A DNA stretch of 19,766 nucleotides from contig CAZXRA010000063.1 of assembly GCA_964643485.1 (NCBI GenBank), forward strand, positions 1 through 19,766, in the 5' to 3' direction. The notes under the pieces were generated by a model. The model saw only the letters and a list, made by a program, of their open reading frames with translations, did not search any database and was not told the DNA's origin. A program made the position numbers and the translations under genes. Below are positions 14,182 through 19,766 of the stretch, piece by piece (positions within the stretch are counted from its first letter, which is position 1; each line of letters opens with the position of its first letter). The stretch is from Iamia sp964643485 (lineage in GTDB: Bacteria; Actinomycetota; Acidimicrobiia; Acidimicrobiales; Iamiaceae).

Positions 14182-15504
14182 TCAGTCGTAGTACTCCGCG
14201 CCCAGGTGGGTGATGGGGTCGTCGCCCTTCAGGTGGCGCAGGGTGTTCTTCAGCTTCATGAGCTGGATGAAGATGTCGTGCTCCGGGTACAGCCCGGGCT
14301 GCGCCGGCTGCGGGCTCTTCCAGTAGAAGCTGAGCCACTCCTGCACGCCCGTCATCCCGGCCCGCTGGGCCAGGTCGAGGAACAGGGCCAGGTCGAGCAC
14401 CAGCGGGGCAGCGAGGATCGAGTCCCGACACAGGAAGTCGACCTTGATCTGCATCTTGTAGCCGAGCCACCCGAAGATGTCGATGTTGTCCCAGCCCTCC
14501 TTGTTGTCCCCCCGGGGGGGGTAGTAGTTGATCCGCACCACGTGGTGGATGTCGCCGTAGAGGTCGGGGTTGCGCTCGGGCTCGAAGATGGTGTCGAGCA
14601 CGCCCAGCTTCGACACCTCCTTGGCCTTGAACGAGTCGGGGTCGTCGAGCACCTCGCCGTCGCGGTTGCCCAGGATGTTGGTGGAGTACCAGCCCTCGAC
14701 GCCGAGCATGCGGGCCTTGAAGCCGGGAGCGAGGATGGTCTTCATCAGGGTCTGGCCCGTCTTGAAGTCCTTGCCCGTCACCGGCACCCGCTTCTGCCGG
14801 GCCAGCTCCAGGAGCGCCGGCGTGTCGAGGTTGAGGTTGGGGGCGCCGTTGGCCACGGGGATGCCCAGCTTCAGCAGGGCGTAGGCGTAGATCTGGCTGG
14901 GAGCGATGTCGGGGTCGGAGTGGCGCAGGCCCTGCTCGAAGGCCTCCAGGCTCTGGTGGACGGCGGTGGGCTCCTTGTAGACCTCGGTCGACCCGCACCA
15001 CACGGCGACGAGGCGGTCGCAGCCGTTCTCCTCGCTGAAGCGCTGGATGTCGTCGGCCAGGGCCTCGGCCTGCTCCCACTTGGTGAGGCCCTGCTTCACG
15101 TGGTCGCCGTGGAGGTTGCGGACGTAGGACTGCTCGAACACGGCAGGCATGGGCTTGATGGCCCGCAGCTCGTCACCGAGCTGCTCCAGCATGTGGCCGT
15201 CGAGCACGCCGGCCCGGCTGGCGGCCACGTAGGCGTCGTCCTCGAAGACGTCCCACCCGCCGAACACGAGATCGTCCAGGTCGGCAAGGGGCACGTAGTC
15301 GCGGATCAGGGGGACGTTGTCGTCGGGCCGGGGGCCGATGCGGATCGTGCCCATCTGGGTGAGCGACCCGATGGGCTTGGACAGGCCCTTGCGGATGGCC
15401 AGGCAGCCGGCGATGAACGTGGTGCCGACGGCGCCCATGCCGGGGAGGAGGACCCCCAGCTTGCCGGTGGCGGGGCGGATGTCGACGTTGGGCTCGAGGG
15501 GCAC
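14182..15504 (-). CDS. ino1: myo-Inositol-1-phosphate synthase, long bacterial form
   Basis: This enzyme converts glucose-6-phosphate to 1L-myo-inositol-1-phosphate, using NAD+ internally. The product feeds phosphatidylinositol and, in many actinobacteria, mycothiol. The nucleotide-binding loop is LLPGMGAVG (19-27). The conserved segments WCGSTEVY (169-176), GKDFKTGQT (244-252), STNILGNRDG (274-283) and VDFLCRDS are present. At 440 residues it is much longer than the mycobacterial Ino1 (about 367) and closely resembles the form I recall from Bacteroidetes and other phyla. The GTG start at 15504 has CAGGAG 6 nt upstream. A TAGCGT -10 at 15582-15577 would give a leader of about 66 nt. Product confidence is high. 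Confidence 0.93.
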   Translation of the reverse strand: MPLEPNVDIRPATGKLGVLLPGMGAVGTTFIAGCLAIRKGLSKPIGSLTQMGTIRIGPRPDDNVPLIRDYVPLADLDDLVFGGWDVFEDDAYVAASRAGVLDGHMLEQLGDELRAIKPMPAVFEQSYVRNLHGDHVKQGLTKWEQAEALADDIQRFSEENGCDRLVAVWCGSTEVYKEPTAVHQSLEAFEQGLRHSDPDIAPSQIYAYALLKLGIPVANGAPNLNLDTPALLELARQKRVPVTGKDFKTGQTLMKTILAPGFKARMLGVEGWYSTNILGNRDGEVLDDPDSFKAKEVSKLGVLDTIFEPERNPDLYGDIHHVVRINYYPPRGDNKEGWDNIDIFGWLGYKMQIKVDFLCRDSILAAPLVLDLALFLDLAQRAGMTGVQEWLSFYWKSPQPAQPGLYPEHDIFIQLMKLKNTLRHLKGDDPITHLGAEYYD

Positions 15505-15576
15505 GAGGCACTCCTGGGGAGAGGAACGAGGGCCGGCTGCAGCGTCCGAGGGGGTGGGCGCAGCCCGGGCCGGGCC

Positions 15577-15582
15577 ACGCTA
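15577..15582 (-). promoter_or_regulatory. Candidate -10 (TAGCGT) of ino1
   Basis: TAGCGT on the minus strand lies 72 nt upstream of the GTG start. It is identical to the hexamer before dxs and the lipoprotein at 4948. Confidence 0.45.
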
Positions 15583-15596
15583 GGCGCCCTCCTCCC

Positions 15597-15712
15597 GTTC
15601 TCGCGCGCTCAGGTCGCGTTCACGCGTTCACGCGCTCCCACCGCGCCAGAAGCGCCACCGCTCGGTTCTTGCGCGGTGAGATCGCGTCAGCGCGCTCCCA
15701 CCGCGCCAGAAC
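15597..15712. repeat. GTTCTGGCGCGG-family palindromes, degenerate copy plus full copy
   Basis: The full copy is GTTCTTGCGCGGTGAGA (15665-15681), a 14-bp loop and TCCCACCGCGCCAGAAC (15696-15712). Its right arm is identical to that at 4254-4270, and the left arm has two changes. A second, degenerate copy (15597-15651) precedes it; its last 21 bp (15631-15651) repeat 15691-15711 exactly. The full copy ends 9 bp beyond the aminotransferase stop, where it could terminate that transcript. Confidence 0.85.
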
Positions 15713-15721
15713 GGTTCGGGA

Positions 15722-17077
15722 TCAAGCGGTGACGTGGGCGTCGGCCACCTTCAGGGCCTCGTCGAGCCGGGCCAGGCCCTCCTCCACGTCGGCGACCGAA
15801 GTGGTGAGGGGCGGGACGATGTGCAGCCGGTTGCCGGCGGTGAAGGGGACGAGTCCCCGCTCCACACACGCCCCCACCACCTCCTTCATCGGGGCGGCGG
15901 CGGAGCCGGCGGCGTTGAACGGCACCAGCGGCTCCCGGGTGGCCGGGTCGCGCACCAGCTCCACCGCCCAGAACACGCCCAGACCCCGCACCTCGCCCAC
16001 GGCCGGGTGGTCGGCGCCCAGGGCGGCCAGGCCGGGGCCGAGCACGTCGTCACCGAGCATGCGGGCGTGGGCCAGCACGCCCTCGTCCTCGAACACCCGG
16101 ATGGACTCCACGGCGGCGGCGCAGGCCAGCGGGTGCCCCGAGTAGGTGAGGCCGCCCGGGTAGGGCCGCTCAGCGAAGGTGGCGGCGATCGGACGAGAGA
16201 TGAGCACCCCGCCGAGGGGGACGTAGCCCGAGTTCACGCCCTTGGCGAAGCAGATCAGGTCGGGGACGACGCCCCACCGGTCGACGGCGAACCACTCCCC
16301 GCAGCGCCCGAAGCCGGCCATCACCTCGTCGCAGATCATGACGATGCCGTGCTCGTCGCACAGCGCCCGCACGCCGGCCAGGTAGTCGTCGGGTGGCACG
16401 AGGATGCCGTTGGTGCCCACCACCGTCTCCAGGATCACGGCCGCCACCGCCTGCGGCCCCTCGACGGCGATGGTGTCCCGCAGGTGGGCCAGGGCCCGCT
16501 CGCCCTCCTCGGCCTCGGTGGTGGCGTGGAAGGCCGAGCGGTACAGGTACGGCCCCCAGAAGTGGACCACGCCGGCCAAGCCCGGTTCGCTGGGCCAACG
16601 TCGGGGCTCCCCCGTGAGGGTGATGGCCCCACCGGTGGCACCGTGGTAGCTGCGGTAAGCAGCCAGCACCTTGTGGCGGCCGGTGTGGAGGCGGGCCATG
16701 CGGATGGCGTTCTCGGTGGCCTCGGCCCCGCCGTTCGTGAAGAACACCATGTCGAGATCCCCCGGCGACCGCTCGGCCAGCAGCCGGGCCAGCTCGCCGC
16801 GGGCCGCGTTGGCATGCCCGGGGGCCACCATGCACAGCACGTCGGCCTGGCGCTTGATGGCCTCCACGATCCGCGGGTGCTGGTGCCCGAGGTTCATGTT
16901 CACCATCTGGGAGGAGAAGTCGAGGTAGCGGCGGTCGTCCTCGTCCCAGAACCAGCTCCCCTCGGCCCCGGCGACCACCATCGGATCGAGTCGCTCCTGG
17001 GCCGACCACGAGTGGAAGACGTGGGCCCGGTCGTCCCGGTAGGCCTGGCTGCGAACGGTGGGATCGGTGTCGGTCAC
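15722..17077 (-). CDS. Class III PLP-dependent aminotransferase
   Basis: This 451-residue fold-type I aminotransferase belongs to the omega-aminotransferase group. The PLP-lysine is Lys279 in CFAKGVNSGY, the ring-binding Asp250 lies in ICDEVMAGFGR, and the phosphate-binding region NGGAEATENAIRMAR lies near 115-129. Relatives include taurine-pyruvate, beta-alanine-pyruvate and GABA-type enzymes. The N-terminal segment DRAHVFHSWSAQ and the segment SSQMVNMNLGHQHP match a well-represented actinobacterial subgroup of unsettled substrate. The GTG at 17077 follows GAGGAG at 5 nt. A TAGGTT -10 (17127-17122) would give a leader of about 40 nt. It is divergent from a lipoprotein gene. No neighbouring pathway gene indicates the amino donor. 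Confidence 0.88.
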   Translation of the reverse strand: MTDTDPTVRSQAYRDDRAHVFHSWSAQERLDPMVVAGAEGSWFWDEDDRRYLDFSSQMVNMNLGHQHPRIVEAIKRQADVLCMVAPGHANAARGELARLLAERSPGDLDMVFFTNGGAEATENAIRMARLHTGRHKVLAAYRSYHGATGGAITLTGEPRRWPSEPGLAGVVHFWGPYLYRSAFHATTEAEEGERALAHLRDTIAVEGPQAVAAVILETVVGTNGILVPPDDYLAGVRALCDEHGIVMICDEVMAGFGRCGEWFAVDRWGVVPDLICFAKGVNSGYVPLGGVLISRPIAATFAERPYPGGLTYSGHPLACAAAVESIRVFEDEGVLAHARMLGDDVLGPGLAALGADHPAVGEVRGLGVFWAVELVRDPATREPLVPFNAAGSAAAPMKEVVGACVERGLVPFTAGNRLHIVPPLTTSVADVEEGLARLDEALKVADAHVTA

Positions 17078-17121
17078 GGTGGCTCCTCGGCGGTGCCTTG
17101 CGAATGGGGGGCCGGGGGACG

Positions 17122-17127
17122 AACCTA
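17122..17127 (-). promoter_or_regulatory. Candidate -10 (TAGGTT) of the aminotransferase
   Basis: TAGGTT on the minus strand lies 44 nt upstream of the GTG start, the same hexamer as before the SDR. It sits inside a weak dyad (TGCGAA...TTCGCA, 17099-17139) shared with the divergent lipoprotein promoter region. Confidence 0.4.
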
Positions 17128-17158
17128 CCCCCGGTTCGCAGCCTGCCCGGAGGGACCC

Positions 17159-17653
17159 ATGTCGATCCGCACCCGTACCCTCGCCGCCGCCCTCGCCTTG
17201 TCCCTCACCGTGCTCGTCGCCGCCTGCGGCGAGGACGACGGCGGCGCCGCCGAGCGGCCGACGGTGGAGCAGCTCTCCATCAAGTTCCGGAACGAGATGG
17301 GGGCGACGCCGGAGCAGGGCGAGTGCCTCGCCGGGTACCTCGTCTCGTCGGACATCTCCGACGAGGCCCTGGCCGAGATGTACGCCAAGCAGCTGCCCAA
17401 GTCGGCGCTGCCCTTCGCCGACGCTGATCTCAGCAAGGAGGACGACGACGCCCTGGGGGCGTTGGGCGACGATCTCAACGCCTGCATCGGGAAGGCGCCG
17501 CTGACGGCGCCCCCGCCGGCGTCGACCTTGCCGCCGTCGAGCGCGCCGGGATCGACGGCGCCGGCCACTTCGGCCGGCGATCCGGGAGCGGGCACCACAG
17601 CGTCGACCCAGGCCGAGCCGAGCACCACCGTCCCTCCCGACAACGCCGGCTGA
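17159..17653 (+). CDS. Small predicted lipoprotein, unknown function
   Basis: This 164-residue predicted lipoprotein has a signal MSIRTRTLAAALALSLTVLV and a clean lipobox VAAC (Cys23). Residues about 35-115 look helical and acidic, with two cysteines (GECLAGYL and NACIGKA) that could form a disulphide. The tail (about 116-164) is Pro/Ser/Thr/Ala-rich and low-complexity, an unusual place for a linker because nothing folded follows it. The ATG at 17159 follows GGAGGG. It is divergent from the aminotransferase and convergent with the ABC-F gene. I do not recognise the family. Confidence 0.75.
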   Translation: MSIRTRTLAAALALSLTVLVAACGEDDGGAAERPTVEQLSIKFRNEMGATPEQGECLAGYLVSSDISDEALAEMYAKQLPKSALPFADADLSKEDDDALGALGDDLNACIGKAPLTAPPPASTLPPSSAPGSTAPATSAGDPGAGTTASTQAEPSTTVPPDNAG

Positions 17654-17676
17654 GCGCCGGGCTCTTCCTCGGAGTC

Positions 17677-17796
17677 GGTTCTGAGCCACAGGAAGGCCCC
17701 TTTCGGCGTCCCCCTGGCTCAGAACCGGGAGACAGGGCCGCGCCGGAGGTTCTGAGCCACCGAAAGGCCCTTTCGGGCGCTCTGCTGGCTCAGAAC
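17677..17796. terminator. Two tandem GGTTCTGAGCCA hairpins between convergent genes
   Basis: Copy 1 pairs GGTTCTGAGCCA (17677-17688) with TGGCTCAGAACC (17715-17726). Copy 2 pairs 17749-17759 with TGGCTCAGAAC (17786-17796) and has an inner palindrome CGAAAGGCCCTTTCG. The copies are 71 bp apart. They lie between the 17159 lipoprotein and the ABC-F gene, so they probably act as bidirectional terminators. Confidence 0.75.
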
Positions 17797-17813
17797 GGGA
17801 GGGCCGCCGATGG

Positions 17814-19628
17814 TCAGCGATCGGCCTCATCGGCCAGGGTGAGCCACTCGTCCTCGGCCACCGCCAGCTCCTCGGTCGCCGCCGCCAGCTCCGCCCCCAT
17901 CTCGGCCATGCGCCGGTGGTCGGCCGTGCCCGCAGCCAGCGCCTCAGTCAGCTCGTCCCGGCGGCGCTCCAGGCGGCGCATCCGTCCTTCGGCCTCCTTC
18001 ATGAGCTTGTGGAGGTGGCCGCGAGGGCGGCGGGACGACGGGGCCGAGGGGGGTGGAGCCAGCTTCCGGGCCGGAGCAGCCTTGACCCCTCCCCCACTGG
18101 CCGGCCCGGCCGACGGGCCTCCCGCCCGGCCCGGGGCCCGGGCCTCCCGGCGCTGCTCCTCCCACGCCGCATAGCCGCCGGGGAGACGGCGCCCGTCGGT
18201 GTGCTCGTCGATGACCAGGACATCGGTGACCGTCCGCTCGAGCAGGGCCCGGTCGTGGCTCACCACGACGAGGGCACCGGGCCAGTCGTCGAGGAAGTCC
18301 TCCAGCACCCGCAGCGTGTCGAGGTCGAGGTCGTTGGTCGGCTCGTCGAGCAGCAGCACGTTGGGCCGGGCCCGCAGGGTGAGCAGGAGCTGGAGGCGGC
18401 GGCGCTCACCCCCCGAGAGCAGGCCGATGGGGGCCCGCTGGGCGTCGGCGTCGAACCAGAAGGCCTCCAGCAGGGCGGCGTCGGACCAGTCGGCGTCGCG
18501 GTGCGGGCCGGCCACGGCGTCGGCCACCCGCACGCCGGGATCGAGGGGGATGCCGGTCTGGTCGTACACCGCCACCTGGGCCGTCGAGCCCCGCACCACC
18601 CGTCCCTCGGCCGGGGCTCGCCGCCCGGCCAGCACGTCGACGAGGGTCGACTTGCCCGACCCGTTCGGCCCCACCAGGCCGAGCCGCTCCCGGGGGTCGA
18701 GGGCCAGGTCGACGCCCCGGAACAGCCAGGGCCCGTCGTCCCAGCGGTGGCCCACCCCGTGCAGCTCCACCACCTGGTCGCCCAGGCGGGGGGTGCCGTG
18801 GTGGAGCGGCAGGTCGTCGCTGGCCCGGGCCGGATCGTCGGGGCGGGTCTCGACCAGCGCCGTGGCCCGGTCCACCCGGGCCTTGGCCTTGGTGCTGCGG
18901 GCCTGAGCGCCGCGTCGGAGCCAGGCCAGCTCCCGGCGGGCCAGGTTGCGGCGGCGGGCATCGGCGGTGGCTGCCTGCTCGGCCCGCACCGCCCGGGCCT
19001 CCAGGTAGGAGGCATAGCCGCCGTCGTGGACGTGGCCCTGGCCCCGGTCGAGCTCCAGGATCCGGGTCGTCACCCGGTCGAGCACGTGGCGGTCGTGGGT
19101 GACGAGGAGCAGCCCGCCCCGGTGGGCGGCCAGGCGCTCCTCCAGCCAGGCGATGGCGTCGATGTCGAGGTGGTTGGTCGGCTCGTCGAGGATGAGGAGC
19201 ACGGCATCGTCGCCCTCGCCCGGCGGGCCCACCTCGGCCAGGGCCCGGGCCAGGGCGACTCGGGTGACCTGGCCGCCGGAGAGGGTGGACACCTCTCGGT
19301 CGAGCAGGTCGGCCAACCCCAGCCGGTCGGCCACGGCCTCGGCCGTCCAGGCCCCCTCGCCCTCGGCCCCCACGGCGGCCCGCACCGTCCCGGGGGGGAG
19401 GGACCGGTCCTGCCTGACGGCCACGACCCGGCTGCCCCGCCCCCGCCGGATCTCCCCGGCCGCGGGGTCGATGTCGCCGGCCAGCACCCGGAGCAGGGTG
19501 CTCTTGCCGCACCCGTTCAGGCCCACCACAGCCAGACGATCACCGCTGGCCAGGGTGACGCCCACGTCGGTGAACAGCGGCCGCTCGGGGCGGGTCACCG
19601 TCAGTCCGGCGGCGTCGAGCAGGATCAC
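17814..19628 (-). CDS. ABC-F ATPase, Uup-like
   Basis: This 604-residue soluble ABC-F protein has two ATPase domains and no membrane segments. Domain 1 has Walker A GLNGCGKST (36-44), signature LSGGQ (116-120) and Walker B LLILDEPTNHLD (144-155). The inter-domain linker contains the Uup-type segment RRELAWLRRGAQARSTKAKARVDR. Domain 2 has GPNGSGKST (320-328), LLSGGERRR and LLLDEPTNDLD. A basic/Pro-rich hinge and a C-terminal coiled coil (about 530-604) complete the Uup layout. Such proteins act on the ribosome or nucleic acids. I prefer the GTG at 19628 over the GTG at 19658: TATCTT (19642-19637) ends 8 nt before it, and the upstream start would lie within a palindromic repeat. Confidence 0.9.
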   Translation of the reverse strand: MILLDAAGLTVTRPERPLFTDVGVTLASGDRLAVVGLNGCGKSTLLRVLAGDIDPAAGEIRRGRGSRVVAVRQDRSLPPGTVRAAVGAEGEGAWTAEAVADRLGLADLLDREVSTLSGGQVTRVALARALAEVGPPGEGDDAVLLILDEPTNHLDIDAIAWLEERLAAHRGGLLLVTHDRHVLDRVTTRILELDRGQGHVHDGGYASYLEARAVRAEQAATADARRRNLARRELAWLRRGAQARSTKAKARVDRATALVETRPDDPARASDDLPLHHGTPRLGDQVVELHGVGHRWDDGPWLFRGVDLALDPRERLGLVGPNGSGKSTLVDVLAGRRAPAEGRVVRGSTAQVAVYDQTGIPLDPGVRVADAVAGPHRDADWSDAALLEAFWFDADAQRAPIGLLSGGERRRLQLLLTLRARPNVLLLDEPTNDLDLDTLRVLEDFLDDWPGALVVVSHDRALLERTVTDVLVIDEHTDGRRLPGGYAAWEEQRREARAPGRAGGPSAGPASGGGVKAAPARKLAPPPSAPSSRRPRGHLHKLMKEAEGRMRRLERRRDELTEALAAGTADHRRMAEMGAELAAATEELAVAEDEWLTLADEADR

Positions 19629-19636
19629 GGCACTGG

Positions 19637-19642
19637 AAGATA
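19637..19642 (-). promoter_or_regulatory. Candidate -10 (TATCTT) of the ABC-F gene
   Basis: TATCTT on the minus strand ends 8 nt before the GTG at 19628, consistent with a leaderless transcript. It would lie inside the coding region if the GTG at 19658 were used. Confidence 0.5.
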
Positions 19643-19742
19643 CGGCGTCCGCCGACACCCCCAGGGCGGTGGGTGGGGGCGGCGGACGTCAGGACGGCGT
19701 CCCCCGACACCCCCACGGTGGGGGGCGGGGTCGGGGGGCGTG
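19643..19742. repeat. Tandem imperfect palindromes upstream of the ABC-F gene
   Basis: Two related blocks of about 50 bp (19643-19691 and 19694-19742) share ACGGCGTCC, CCGACACCCCCA and G-rich right halves. Each is an imperfect inverted repeat; in the first, GTCCGCCG pairs with CGGCGGAC. The second runs close to the window edge, so the full extent is unknown. Confidence 0.6.
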
Positions 19743-19766
19743 GGTACGGGGGCCGCCGCCGCGCGC

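Noticed and set aside
13412..15079. One long minus-strand frame through the lipoprotein and part of ino1
   Set aside because: Only the part from 14134 has a signal peptide and sensible protein. The upstream part is the ino1 gene in the wrong frame.
17829..19766. ABC-F protein as an antibiotic-resistance (ARE) factor
   Set aside because: The linker and C-terminal coiled coil match the housekeeping Uup type, and no resistance context or inducible leader is seen.

Overview
This window reads as ordinary chromosome from a high-G+C actinobacterium. The genes are dense, third codon positions are strongly G/C, GTG starts are frequent, and several genes have a TAnnnT-type -10 hexamer only 6-9 nt before the start codon, which points to leaderless transcription. 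Gene content (long-form myo-inositol-1-phosphate synthase, DXS, DHA2 exporter, many small Cys-lipoproteins with acidic/Thr-rich linkers) would suit an Acidimicrobiia-like lineage. That placement is an inference and was not tested.

Layout. 1-1111 (+): the end of a FlK-type hotdog thioesterase and a HAD phosphatase. 1199-2032 (-): an alpha/beta hydrolase. 2267-4197 (+): a translationally coupled pair, an LPG-synthase-type/UPF0104 membrane protein and a PAP2/Aur1-type phosphatase, probably acting on membrane or carrier lipids. 4301-4948 (-): a lipoprotein. 5066-6925 (+): dxs, the entry enzyme of the MEP isoprenoid pathway. 7164-8093 (+): an AbiEi-like wHTH plus DUF559 nuclease-like protein, bracketed by near-identical 61-bp direct repeats built from a 45-bp palindrome. 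8241-9080 (+): an EamA transporter. 9199-9897 (-): an NfuA-like Fe-S carrier. 10048-12589 (+): a DHA2 MFS exporter, then an SDR that lacks the catalytic Tyr. 12647-13343 (+): a Phd/VapC-type toxin-antitoxin pair. 13412-15504 (-): inositol-phosphate synthase followed by a lipoprotein. 15722-17077 (-): a class III aminotransferase, divergent from a lipoprotein at 17159-17653 (+). 17814-19628 (-): an Uup-like ABC-F ATPase.

How the genes work together. Most transcription units are one or two genes and metabolically unrelated. The recognisable functional pairs are the flippase-like/PAP2 pair, the toxin-antitoxin pair, and ino1 with its downstream lipoprotein. No large biosynthetic cluster, prophage, IS transposase, tRNA, rRNA or CRISPR array was found.

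The most unusual layer is intergenic. Several gaps carry long inverted repeats, and some of these belong to families present more than once in this window: the 45-bp CGAAAGGTC family, the GTTCTGGCGCGG family and the GGTTCTGAGCCA family. The best candidate for something undescribed is the repeat-bracketed AbiEi/DUF559 cassette at 6966-8211. The best protein-level anomaly is the SDR with His/Leu where the catalytic Tyr should be.
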